Part shown: in pieces, positions 1 to 7,642 of the stretch
Numbering within the stretch: the stretch's first letter is position 1
Layout: the number at the start of each line of letters is the position of its first letter
Source: Candidatus Woesearchaeota archaeon
Lineage (GTDB): Archaea; Nanobdellota; Nanobdellia; Woesearchaeales; SM23-78
Assembly (NCBI GenBank): GCA_019322375.1
Contig: JAHWIP010000053.1
Location: 1-21,918, forward strand
Length of the DNA stretch: 21,918 nt
Reading direction: 5' to 3'
Notes under the pieces: generated by a model
The model's database searches: none
Told to the model about the DNA's origin: nothing
Seen by the model: only the letters and a program-made list of their open reading frames with translations
Translations under genes and position numbers: made by a program

Positions 1-2657
1 GACTGTATCCTTCTTGTAATCTCTCTTGCAAAGCCTTCCTGCTCAAGGCTGGGTGTGAGCTTTGTGTCAACCTCTACTTTTAACTTGCCCTTGTTTATTA
101 ACAACTTCTTTACATTGGTCTGCTTCTTAACCAGGTCTTGTGTTTTTTTCAATGCATTAGGGTTATCAACAAAAGCTTCTGCTCTTGCAAGAGGCCATCT
201 TACTCCTGTCCCTGTTTCTTCTCTTTTACCCAGGATTAAGGTTATCACTTCTTTTGCTACTCTTACTTCTTCCTCTATGCTTGGATTAATCATCTTGTCA
301 TCATAAGCAGGCCATTCACATAAATGCACGCCTTCTTCTTTTAAGCCATACTCTTTTTTCAGGCTCTGATAAATTGCTTCTGTAATAAAGGGAAGGCTAG
401 GAGCAAGTATCTTTACAATGTTAACCAGACACTCAAGCACGGTGTCTACAACTACTTGCTTGTCTTTTTTATCCCTTACAAACTGGATATAATTCCTTGA
501 TAATTCAAGGAATAATTCTCCTATCAAAGGAGTTAGTTCATGAAGCAGGCACTTCTCATGTTTCTCTCCAACTGTTTTCATAGTAGAGTGCACTCTTGAA
601 AGAATGTATTTTTCTTCTATACCTGTTTTAGCAATATCAATCTTTTCAGGCTTAAGCTTATAAGTCCTTGTTAAGTCCAAGAGATAGTTATGAATATTCC
701 AGAACACCTGCAGGTTCTTAAACCTGAGCCTGGCTTCTTCCCATGAAAAGTTCATGTCAAAGCCTGCCTTGGTCTCACCCATGTAATACCTAAGAGTGTC
801 TGCTCCGTGTTTGTCTATTAATTCATAAGGAGAAATAATATTGCCCAAGCTCTTGCTCATCTTTTTACCTTCAACATCAGTTATCATGCCGTGCATGTAA
901 ACAGCTTTAAAACTAGGCTTTTTAAAAGCAATCATGCTGGCAACCATCAACAAATTAAACCAGCCTCTTATCTGGTCTTTTCCTTCAAGAATAAAATCTG
1001 CAGGAAAATATCTTTCTAAAAAGTCTGTTCTCTGAGGATAGTAAAGACAACTCCAGCTGGTAGTGCCTGCATCCACCCATACGTCTATGATTTCAGGTAT
1101 CCTCTTCATAACACTGCTGCACTTGCACTTAAATGTAACTTTATCAATCCAGGGCTTGTGAAGATTATCAGGCACTTTTCCTTTACCAGCTCTTTGCTCT
1201 AGTTCATGAGCACTTCCAAACACTTCATAAGCCTTGCACTTATCACACCTCCAGATAGGAACAGGAGTGCCCCAGTATCTCTGCTTGGTAATGCTGTTAT
1301 CCCTTAGATTGTCAAGCCAGGAATGAAAAGCATTTTTTCCTGCTTGCGGCACCCAATAGATATCTTGATTTGCTTTAATCATCTCCTCTTTCAAGTCTTC
1401 TACCTTGAAGAACCACTGCTTGGTTTTTCTAAAAATAACTCCTGTATTGCATCTCTCACAATGAGGATAGTCATGCTTTACTTTGGTGATGGCTATGAGC
1501 ACACCATCCTTTTTAAGTTCATGGGTAAACTTATCATCCTCTGTTCTTGCAACCACTCCTGCAAACTTGCCTGCTTCTTTTGGGAATATTCCGTGCTGGT
1601 CAAGGTTGTTAAAAGGAGGAATATTATTTCTATAACCTATCTCATAATCCTCTGGCCCGCACCCAGGAGCACAGTGAACAAGCCCAGTGCCAGAACCAGT
1701 ATCAACATACTCTGTGGAAAGCATAACTGTGTGCACCTTTGGATGCTTTTTCTTTAATTCCTTGAAAAACTTTAATTTGTCATTCCAGGGATGCTCATAC
1801 TCAACTCCTTCAAGCTTTGAGCCTTTGAACTCCTCAACAAGCTTGTATTTCTTATCAGCAACTCCTTGTATAAAAACACCAACAAGGGCTTTTGCAACAA
1901 TCCATTTTTCTTTGCCAGCCTTGGTTTCAACCTCTGCTTTAACATAGTCAAGGTCAGGGTTAACCATGATTGCCAGGTTAAACATAATAGTCCAAGGGGT
2001 GGTGGTCCAAATAATTAAGTATTCATCTTTCTTGCCCTTAACCTTGAACTTCATAAAAATACTATCATCCTCTACCTCTTTATAATCACACTCATGCTTG
2101 GCCATTGCAGTTGCACAGTTAGGACACCAGGTCATGGTCTTTTCACCCTCATAAAGCCGGTTCTGCTCTTCTGCTTTTTTAACCAAAAACCACTCTGCTT
2201 CTATGAACTCATTCTTAATAGGCAGATAAGCATGCTTGTAATCCATCCACACGCCTAATCTCCAAAGATCCTTGCTCATGCCCTCTGCTGTCTGGGTTGA
2301 GAACTTGATACATTCCTTAATAAACTTTTCAACACCAAACTTCTCAATATCCTCCTTCATCTTAAGCTTGTTCAAAGCCATTACTTTTCTTGAAACAGGC
2401 AGGCCATGCATATCATAACCAGCCCTGTCCCACACATCAAAGCCTTTCATGCGCTTGTAACGCAGAGCAATATCCTTCATAGAATTATTCCAGGCCTGGC
2501 CAATATGAATCTTGCCAGAAGTATAAGGCGGGCCCTGCAGAAAATAAAAAGGCCTGCCCTTATTGTTCTTATCCTTAACCTTCTGATAAATATCTTTATC
2601 TTCCCAGAACTTCAACACCTGGGTTTCTACTTCCTTGAAATTGTAAGGCTTGCTCAT
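1..2657 (-). CDS. ileS: Isoleucyl-tRNA synthetase (3' end cut by window edge)
   Basis: Class I synthetase that charges tRNA-Ile in the cytoplasm. The frame is open from the ATG at 2657 to the left edge (885 codons), so the C-terminus is missing. The N-terminus has the class I signature as HIGQ (residues 51-54), preceded by QGPPYTSGK. It is followed by the IleRS-like MKGFDVWDRAGYDMHGLPV, and KMSKS lies near residue 597. The anticodon-binding region follows and the visible end reads GFAREITRRIQ, typical of archaeal/eukaryotic-type IleRS. The start is supported by a TATA box whose centre is 29.5 nt upstream (2683-2690), implying a leaderless mRNA. IleRS rather than ValRS or LeuRS is judged from the order of these motifs. 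Confidence 0.96.
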   Translation of the reverse strand, partial: MSKPYNFKEVETQVLKFWEDKDIYQKVKDKNNKGRPFYFLQGPPYTSGKIHIGQAWNNSMKDIALRYKRMKGFDVWDRAGYDMHGLPVSRKVMALNKLKMKEDIEKFGVEKFIKECIKFSTQTAEGMSKDLWRLGVWMDYKHAYLPIKNEFIEAEWFLVKKAEEQNRLYEGEKTMTWCPNCATAMAKHECDYKEVEDDSIFMKFKVKGKKDEYLIIWTTTPWTIMFNLAIMVNPDLDYVKAEVETKAGKEKWIVAKALVGVFIQGVADKKYKLVEEFKGSKLEGVEYEHPWNDKLKFFKELKKKHPKVHTVMLSTEYVDTGSGTGLVHCAPGCGPEDYEIGYRNNIPPFNNLDQHGIFPKEAGKFAGVVARTEDDKFTHELKKDGVLIAITKVKHDYPHCERCNTGVIFRKTKQWFFKVEDLKEEMIKANQDIYWVPQAGKNAFHSWLDNLRDNSITKQRYWGTPVPIWRCDKCKAYEVFGSAHELEQRAGKGKVPDNLHKPWIDKVTFKCKCSSVMKRIPEIIDVWVDAGTTSWSCLYYPQRTDFLERYFPADFILEGKDQIRGWFNLLMVASMIAFKKPSFKAVYMHGMITDVEGKKMSKSLGNIISPYELIDKHGADTLRYYMGETKAGFDMNFSWEEARLRFKNLQVFWNIHNYLLDLTRTYKLKPEKIDIAKTGIEEKYILSRVHSTMKTVGEKHEKCLLHELTPLIGELFLELSRNYIQFVRDKKDKQVVVDTVLECLVNIVKILAPSLPFITEAIYQSLKKEYGLKEEGVHLCEWPAYDDKMINPSIEEEVRVAKEVITLILGKREETGTGVRWPLARAEAFVDNPNALKKTQDLVKKQTNVKKLLINKGKLKVEVDTKLTPSLEQEGFAREITRRIQ

Positions 2658-2682
2658 GTTGTTTTCAAGTATAGATAAATGA

Positions 2683-2690
2683 TTTATAAA
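2683..2690 (-). promoter_or_regulatory. TATA box of ileS (leaderless)
   Basis: Reads TTTATAAA on the minus strand, with its centre 29.5 nt before the ileS ATG. There is no room for a leader. Confidence 0.7.
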
Positions 2691-2712
2691 ACTTACTGGT
2701 TTTTATGTTGCA

Positions 2713-2809
2713 GTTGGGGTGAAACCACAACAAGACATACATAAACTTTGTTTATGAATGTAAAGCTTTGCTTTACACTTCAAAAAACTCATGTTTAGTG
2801 AGTTTTTTG
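2713..2809. repeat. Four tandem short hairpins between divergent promoters
   Basis: Four successive inverted repeats fill the space between the ileS and trxB promoters. The first is 2713-2731 (8-bp arms with one mismatch, loop GAA). The second is 2740-2756 (arms CATAAAC/GTTTATG, loop TTT). The third is 2759-2777 (TGTAAAGC/GCTTTACA, loop TTT). The fourth is 2781-2809 (11-bp arms CAAAAAACTCA/TGAGTTTTTTG, 7-nt loop). The last has a T-rich 3' arm on both strands, so it could terminate transcription in either direction. The array lies upstream of both TATA boxes, so neither neighbouring mRNA should contain it. Confidence 0.75.
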
Positions 2810-2823
2810 TTATAATAAAAAAC

Positions 2824-2831
2824 TATTTAAA
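2824..2831 (+). promoter_or_regulatory. TATA box of trxB-lgt-tpiA
   Basis: TATTTAAA with its centre 40.5 nt before the trxB ATG. The predicted leader is about 13 nt and holds the GGTGA Shine-Dalgarno at 2858-2862. Confidence 0.65.
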
Positions 2832-2867
2832 CCTTATCTAAATCTTATAGAGCACTGGGTGACCATC

Positions 2868-3794
2868 ATGTACGACATTATAATCATTGGTGCTGGCTTT
2901 GCAGGCTTTTCTGCTGCTATCTATTCTGCTAGGTATAATCTTAAGACTCTTGTTATTGCTAGGGAGCCTGGCGGAGCAATTAATATTGCTAGTGAAGTTG
3001 AGAATTATCCTGGTTTTAAGAAAATCTCTGGCCTGGAGCTAATGAAGCATTTTGAGGAACAGGCAAAGAGCTTTGGAGCAGAGCTGGTTGTTGATGAGGT
3101 AGAAGGTGTTATTAAGCAGGAAAAGTCCTTTAAAGTTGAGACCAGGCAGAAAAAGGAGTTTGAAGCAAAAACTGTTATTCTGGCAATGGGCACTCAAAGA
3201 AGAAAACTTGAGGTTCTTGGTGCAAAAGAGTTTGAAGGCAAAGGAGTGCACTACTGTGCTACTTGTGATGGAGCTTTTTACAGGGACAAAGTTGTTGCAG
3301 TGATTGGAGGAAGCAATTCTGCTGCTCATTCAGCTCTTTTACTGGCTAGGTTTGCAAAAAAAGTTTATATTATTTACCGCAGAGAAAAGCTAAGAAGCGA
3401 GCCAATATTAATTAAGCAGATAAAAGAAACAAAGAACATAGAGATCATTTACAAAAACAATGTGATTGAGGTTAAAGGAGATAAGTTTGTTAATAAAGCA
3501 GTGCTTGATAATGAGTATAAGAAAAGCAAAGAACTTGCTCTTGATGGTATATTTGTTGAGATAGGCAGTGTTCCTAGCAGTGCAATTGCAAAGGAACTAG
3601 GAGTTAAGCTTACTCAGAGCAGAGAGATAATAGTAAACGAGCATTGCGAGACCAATATAAAAGGAGTGTGTGCTGCAGGAGATGTGACTAATACTGTGCT
3701 TAAACAAGGCATAGTTGCTGCTAGCCAAGGAGCAATAGCAGCCAGCAGTGCTTATGGATATATAACTGGTAAAAAAGCAGGTCAGCCCTGGTAA
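2868..3794 (+). CDS. trxB: Thioredoxin reductase (NADPH, flavoprotein)
   Basis: A 308-residue low-molecular-weight thioredoxin reductase, which uses FAD and NADPH to reduce thioredoxin-like proteins in the cytoplasm. The FAD-binding GAGFAG is at residues 8-13, the redox-active CATC at 130-133, the second nucleotide site at GGSNSAAHSA (147-156) with RRE further on, and the C-terminal flavin motif is CAAGDVTN. In the second site the usual third glycine of GGG is serine. A GTG at 2859 would add three residues, but GGTGA at 2858-2862 overlaps it and sits 5 nt before the ATG at 2868, so I chose the ATG. It is first in an apparent operon; lgt starts 6 nt after its stop. Confidence 0.95.
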   Translation: MYDIIIIGAGFAGFSAAIYSARYNLKTLVIAREPGGAINIASEVENYPGFKKISGLELMKHFEEQAKSFGAELVVDEVEGVIKQEKSFKVETRQKKEFEAKTVILAMGTQRRKLEVLGAKEFEGKGVHYCATCDGAFYRDKVVAVIGGSNSAAHSALLLARFAKKVYIIYRREKLRSEPILIKQIKETKNIEIIYKNNVIEVKGDKFVNKAVLDNEYKKSKELALDGIFVEIGSVPSSAIAKELGVKLTQSREIIVNEHCETNIKGVCAAGDVTNTVLKQGIVAASQGAIAASSAYGYITGKKAGQPW

Positions 3795-3800
3795 TATAAA

Positions 3801-4589
3801 GTGTTCATCCACAACATCAACCCGGTTCTTGTATCTGTTGGCCCTTTTGATATTCGGTATTATGGGCTTGTGTATGCTGTTGGCTTTCTTGTGAGTTATT
3901 TCCTTCTCAGGTGGATTGCTAAGAAAGGAAAGATAAAAAACTTAACACCTGACAGAGCAGATATCTTCATAATATATTTAATTCTGGGAGCAATTATTGG
4001 TGCCAGAGTGTTGTTATTTGTTTTTTACCACCCTGCAACTCTGATAACTGATCCTCTTGAAGTGCTAAGGATTTGGCAGGGAGGCATGAGTTTTCACGGA
4101 GGCTTGATAGGAGCAGTAATAGGAGGCCTGCTCTTCTGCAAAAAACACAAGATTAAGTTTTATCAGGTAGGAGACTTTCTTGTACTACCCCTGGCTTTCT
4201 TTTTGTTCATAGGCAGGATTGCTAATTTTATTAATGGAGAGCTTGTTGGAACAGTTACCAATGTTAAGTGGTGTGTTGTTTTCAAGGATTATGACGGGTG
4301 CAGGCATCCAAGCCAGTTGTATGAGGCAGCCAAGAACTTATTAATCTTTTTTGTGCTCTCAGTTATGTACTTCAAGGAAAACCTAAAAAACAAGCTAAAG
4401 GATGGGATAATCTTCTGGAGCTTTGTATTAATGTATGGAGTGCTCAGGTTTATAATCACTTTTTGGCGTGATGACCCGAGATTCTTTGGGCTTAGCGGAG
4501 GGCAGTACTTGTCTTTGGTTATGGTGATACTGGGAATTGTCTTTCTTTTCAGAATAATAAGAAAAAATAAAAAGGATAAAAATAAATAA
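3801..4589 (+). CDS. lgt: Prolipoprotein diacylglyceryl transferase (bacterial-type Lgt)
   Basis: An integral membrane enzyme of 262 residues. In bacteria Lgt moves diacylglycerol from a phospholipid to the lipobox cysteine of prolipoproteins. Family landmarks present are YYGLVYA (20-26), MSFHGGLIGA with H99, the signature GRIANFINGELVG (138-150, with R139, N142 and N145), RHPSQLYEA (168-176), and a final GVLRF with R216 followed by WRDD. The Glu found in E. coli four residues after that Arg (E243) is Thr220 here. About seven hydrophobic segments are visible and the tail is basic. The start is a GTG; no ATG exists in this stretch. Archaea generally lack recognisable Lgt, so horizontal acquisition is likely. 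A candidate substrate lies at 5841-6614. The true lipid donor in an archaeon (archaeol-type?) is unknown. Confidence 0.93.
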   Translation: MFIHNINPVLVSVGPFDIRYYGLVYAVGFLVSYFLLRWIAKKGKIKNLTPDRADIFIIYLILGAIIGARVLLFVFYHPATLITDPLEVLRIWQGGMSFHGGLIGAVIGGLLFCKKHKIKFYQVGDFLVLPLAFFLFIGRIANFINGELVGTVTNVKWCVVFKDYDGCRHPSQLYEAAKNLLIFFVLSVMYFKENLKNKLKDGIIFWSFVLMYGVLRFIITFWRDDPRFFGLSGGQYLSLVMVILGIVFLFRIIRKNKKDKNK

Positions 4590-4607
4590 AAAAAGAGGTT
4601 ATATATC

Positions 4608-5267
4608 ATGCACGGACCAATAATCATCATTAACTTTAAGACTTATGAGCAAAGTATTGGGGAGAATGCTGTTAAACTGGCAAAGATTTGCGAGAAAGTA
4701 GCTTTTGATACTCATACTGATATAAGGGTTGCTGTTGGGGCAACTGATATTGATGATGTTGCTGAGGCTGTTGGCATTCCTGTTTATGCAGAGCATGTTG
4801 ATTCTTATCTTCCTGGAAAGCACACAGGCAGTGTTTTGCCAGAGATGGTTAAGACAGCAGGCGCTTCTGGCACTCTGATTAATCATTCAGAGCACCACAT
4901 GCCTATTAAGCATGTTGAAGAAACTGTTAAAAGAGCTTCCAAGGCGCATTTAGTAACTGTTGTTTGTGCTGCTGCTCCTGAAGTTGCAGAAGAGATTGCA
5001 AAGTTCAAGCCTGACTTTATTGCTGTTGAGCCGCCAGAACTAATAGGTGGAGATGTTAGTGTGAGCACTGCTAAGCCAGAGATAATAACTCAAAGCATTG
5101 AAATGGTAAAAAAGAAGCACAGAGTAAAACTTCTTGTTGGGGCAGGAATAAAAACAAGAGAAGATGTGGTTAAAGCCCTTGAGCTAGGAGCAGATGGTGT
5201 TCTAATTGCTTCTGGGATTGATAAAGCAAAAGACCCTGAGAAAGCACTAAGGGATTTATTGCCATGA
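4608..5267 (+). CDS. tpiA: Triosephosphate isomerase, archaeal short type
   Basis: Interconverts dihydroxyacetone phosphate and glyceraldehyde 3-phosphate in central carbon metabolism. At 219 residues it has the compact archaeal length rather than the roughly 250 of bacteria and eukaryotes. The catalytic residues are visible: N9 and K11 in INFKTY, H93 in NHSEHH, and E141 in AVEPPELIGG. The phosphate-binding VGAGI and GVLIASGI lie towards the C-terminus. The start is supported by AGAGGTT about 8 nt upstream. It follows lgt by 18 nt and ends 8 nt before the convergent minus-strand gene. Confidence 0.96.
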   Translation: MHGPIIIINFKTYEQSIGENAVKLAKICEKVAFDTHTDIRVAVGATDIDDVAEAVGIPVYAEHVDSYLPGKHTGSVLPEMVKTAGASGTLINHSEHHMPIKHVEETVKRASKAHLVTVVCAAAPEVAEEIAKFKPDFIAVEPPELIGGDVSVSTAKPEIITQSIEMVKKKHRVKLLVGAGIKTREDVVKALELGADGVLIASGIDKAKDPEKALRDLLP

Positions 5268-5275
5268 AAATAGAT

Positions 5276-5818
5276 TTACCTTACATTAATCTGAAACTTA
5301 TTAAGCCTTCCATACCCATACTCGTTTTGCTCCCATTGCTCCCTAATGCATTCAACATCTTGTTTGCATACATATACATTAAACACATACTCTCCTGGAG
5401 AAACTTTTTTTGGAATTTCAACACCAACAGAGATGTATCCCTGCTTATTATTTCTAAGAACATGGGGGCCTCTTACAACTAATGCATTAGGTTTTATTCC
5501 TGCAGAAGAAGATGCTTCTTTAACATTTATATAAAAACTTGTTTCAGCCCCTAGTTCATTACTTATTCCAATAGAGAAAAGAACAGTATCGCCTCTCCTG
5601 ACAGGATTAGGATATACTCGCGGGTAAACACTCACAAGGTCTCCTTCATCAAGAGCTTTTTTTAGCTGGTCCTCATGATACTTGCTAACCTTGCCTTCCA
5701 ATATAGTTCCTTCTTCACTAAGCTCTTTTATCAAACGAATACCAATGCCCAGCAGAACCAGGCATATAATCATGACTACCAGGAAATTAATGCTCAGTTG
5801 AAAACTGGCTTTTCTCAT
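5276..5818 (-). CDS. Class III signal-peptide (archaellin/pilin-like) surface protein
   Basis: A 180-residue protein starting MRKASFQLSINFLVV followed by a long hydrophobic stretch. This matches archaeal class III signal peptides, cut by a prepilin/prearchaellin peptidase after (K/R)(G/A), with Gln at +3. The mature part is predicted extracellular and beta-rich, with NPVRRGDTVLFSIGISNE and SPGEYVFNVYVC, resembling an Ig-like or CARDB-type domain, plus two cysteines. A start 33 nt upstream would overlap the lipoprotein gene; AAGGT a few bases before the ATG at 5818 favours the shorter form, whose N-terminus also fits the signal-peptide class. It is last in a four-gene operon. Its function beyond the cell surface is not known. 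Confidence 0.8.
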   Translation of the reverse strand: MRKASFQLSINFLVVMIICLVLLGIGIRLIKELSEEGTILEGKVSKYHEDQLKKALDEGDLVSVYPRVYPNPVRRGDTVLFSIGISNELGAETSFYINVKEASSSAGIKPNALVVRGPHVLRNNKQGYISVGVEIPKKVSPGEYVFNVYVCKQDVECIREQWEQNEYGYGRLNKFQINVR

Positions 5819-5840
5819 AGCAAAAACCTTTTCAGACTTT

Positions 5841-6614
5841 TTAAGGAACAATAATAATCATATTAGACACGCGGTTTTTAATAGTAGCCCTTCTAGTAAC
5901 AGGTTCTCCTCTTTCAACAGCTGTGTATTCATAGTCAAAATTAAAATCAAGATTTTTCTCTGTTTCTACAATTGACTGGGCAGGAGAAATAGTAATCTCT
6001 TCTACAAATACATCACCAACACTGCTAAGCTTGTTATCAATCTCCTTCTCGCCTATTAATTCATTGCCACTAACCACCTGAAGAAGAGTAAAGCTTACAC
6101 CATCAACAACATTCTCATTAATATTTTTCAGCTTAAGCCTGATATTAATCTTGTCCTTGCTGGTGTCAAAGGGCTGGTTAAGAGTGGTCACAATTTCTGC
6201 TTCAAATCCACCCCTGATAGTTGTATCACTGGTAAAACTAGGAGCAGTTACACTAGCTGGGTCAACTCCTACAATGCACTGGCTATTCTTGCATAAGTAA
6301 GTAGCATGCTTTGCATCTATTTCTTTTGGGCCTCGAGAAGTCTCAATAGTATACTTTGCTTTGCCTTCGCACTTGCCGCAATCCTGGTCACACGTGCATT
6401 TATTCTCACCAGCATCAGCTTCACACTTAGCATTACCACAACAATCAGGCTTAATAGTATTAACACACTCCCCTTCTTTACACCTGCCTAAAATACAGGA
6501 GTTGCCAGTGGCGCACTCACTGCTACCAGAACACTCTGCTCCTTTGCCACAGCTACTAATAAAAAGTAGGCTTATCAACAAACTAAGAATTAATAATAAG
6601 TTCCACGCTTTCAT
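5841..6614 (-). CDS. Cysteine-rich lipoprotein
   Basis: A 257-residue secreted protein. The N-terminus is a short positive end, a hydrophobic core and the lipobox ISSC with Cys22, the expected target of an Lgt-type enzyme. About 60 residues rich in cysteine follow, including CCGNAKCEADAGENKCTC and DQDCGKC, a motif style common in DPANN surface proteins. The rest is beta-rich, with TLNQPFDTSKDKINIRLKLK and a C-terminal VSNMIIIVP. It lies in an operon with two class III signal-peptide proteins, which suggests a joint surface structure. I recognise no enzymatic domain. Lipid attachment is inferred from the lipobox and from lgt lying about 1.3 kb away. Confidence 0.8.
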   Translation of the reverse strand: MKAWNLLLILSLLISLLFISSCGKGAECSGSSECATGNSCILGRCKEGECVNTIKPDCCGNAKCEADAGENKCTCDQDCGKCEGKAKYTIETSRGPKEIDAKHATYLCKNSQCIVGVDPASVTAPSFTSDTTIRGGFEAEIVTTLNQPFDTSKDKINIRLKLKNINENVVDGVSFTLLQVVSGNELIGEKEIDNKLSSVGDVFVEEITISPAQSIVETEKNLDFNFDYEYTAVERGEPVTRRATIKNRVSNMIIIVP

Positions 6615-6625
6615 CTTTTACTCTG

Positions 6626-6862
6626 TTATTTTCTTCCAATAAAGTTGTACTCCCTTACAAGGATTATCATAAAGATTATTAAAAGGATTGCTCCTGCTAC
6701 TAGCACTGATAATCCATAACCCAGGTTGTCGCTTATAGTTATCATCTTGTAAAACCCAAAAGCCATTATAGCAACACCTAACCACAAGAATTTATCAAGC
6801 ACCAAGGTCATGATTTTAAACTCTTCATCATGAGTCATGTGCTTTTTCATATTCTTAGCCAT
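6626..6862 (-). CDS. Small two-helix membrane protein
   Basis: A 78-residue protein with a charged N-terminus (MAKNMKKHMTHDEEFK) and two hydrophobic segments, around residues 22-38 and 47-68, ending NFIGRK. The start at 6862 is chosen because GAGGTGGT lies just upstream; a GTG at 6871 would overlap that motif. It lies 19 nt after the first operon gene and 11 nt before the lipoprotein. The family is not recognised. By position it may anchor or help assemble the neighbouring class III proteins (inference). Confidence 0.7.
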   Translation of the reverse strand: MAKNMKKHMTHDEEFKIMTLVLDKFLWLGVAIMAFGFYKMITISDNLGYGLSVLVAGAILLIIFMIILVREYNFIGRK

Positions 6863-6881
6863 ACACACCACCTCTTTTTCC

Positions 6882-7442
6882 TTAAGGGGTTATTGTAACT
6901 ATTATTTGGGTTGAAATAGGAGTTGGCTCGCTGTTAACCATTTTCAGATAGTTATCCCATTCTCCTGCTTGAACAGTGCATATATAGGTTCCTCTTTCAT
7001 CAGAGCCGGCGTCTGCTGCAGAAACAATTGTTTTAAAACCACTATCAGTTCCACTAGGAATTGGCTGTCCAAGAGCAACGAGTGATATAAAGGCTAAGTC
7101 TGGTTGATTTGGAGGCCAAGCATCCTCTCCCTTAGAATCTACACAGCTTATCATCTCAAGATTAATATTAGCACTAGCATCAAACCATTCATTATAAACA
7201 CTTACCACCATTCTCTCCTCTTTCCCTGCTTTTACACTGACATCATCAGATTCAAACATTATGGGCTTGATAGAATCAGCATGAAAATCCAGGTCAGACC
7301 GGTCAATAATACCCAGATACGTCTCTCTGCTCTCCCTGAAAAGCCCCATTATAAAGCTCAGAGCAATGCCCAGCACAGCAAGAGCTATTATCAGAACAAC
7401 AATTGCATTAATACCCAGTTGTATAGAACCCTTTTTATTCAT
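6882..7442 (-). CDS. Class III signal-peptide (archaellin/pilin-like) surface protein
   Basis: A 186-residue protein starting MNKKGSIQLGINAIVVLI and continuing hydrophobic to about residue 30, an archetypal class III signal peptide with probable cleavage after KG and Gln at +3. The mature domain is beta-rich with two cysteines (EMISCVDSKG and TYICTVQAGEW) that may form a disulphide, and ends PTPISTQIIVTITP. GAGGTG about 7 nt before the ATG at 7442 fixes the start. It heads the operon, and its N-terminal layout is shared with the last gene (5276-5818), suggesting a duplicated family. It may form a pilus-like fibre; it lacks anything I can tie specifically to a motor archaellin. Confidence 0.8.
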   Translation of the reverse strand: MNKKGSIQLGINAIVVLIIALAVLGIALSFIMGLFRESRETYLGIIDRSDLDFHADSIKPIMFESDDVSVKAGKEERMVVSVYNEWFDASANINLEMISCVDSKGEDAWPPNQPDLAFISLVALGQPIPSGTDSGFKTIVSAADAGSDERGTYICTVQAGEWDNYLKMVNSEPTPISTQIIVTITP

Positions 7443-7507
7443 TATAAACACCTCTCTTTTAATATTTGTATAATTTCAATTAATATATATCAATCTGAGA
7501 TTTTAGG

Positions 7508-7522
7508 TATTTAAAAGTTTCG
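7508..7522 (-). promoter_or_regulatory. BRE/TATA promoter of the surface-protein operon
   Basis: On the minus strand CGAAACTTTTAAATA joins a BRE-like CGAAAC to a TATA. The TATA centre is 69.5 nt before the first ATG, leaving a leader of about 43 nt with a Shine-Dalgarno. Confidence 0.65.
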
Positions 7523-7544
7523 GTAAGTACAAATAAACAATAAG

Positions 7545-7552
7545 CTTTATAA
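7545..7552 (+). promoter_or_regulatory. TATA box of the S19e-L39e-L31e operon
   Basis: TTTATAAA with its centre 94.5 nt before the S19e ATG, implying a leader of roughly 65-70 nt. Confidence 0.6.
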
Positions 7553-7642
7553 AGGAATATCTTATCCTATGATTTGGTTTAGAGGTTCTGTACACAACAT
7601 ATCATAATCATATGAATATAAACAATAACTATGAGGTTTACA

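Noticed and set aside
1323..1947. Plus-strand frames opposite ileS
   Set aside because: These are antisense shadows of the synthetase; no promoter or Shine-Dalgarno, and the translated sequences are not protein-like.
2713..2809. CRISPR array or transposon ends
   Set aside because: The repeats are short inverted repeats of differing sequence, not direct repeats with spacers, and there is no transposase or terminal inverted repeat pair.
2811..2816. TATAAT before trxB (also at 12786 and 10804) as targets of the sigma factor
   Set aside because: No matching -35 element at suitable spacing, and such hexamers are expected by chance in AT-rich intergenic DNA.
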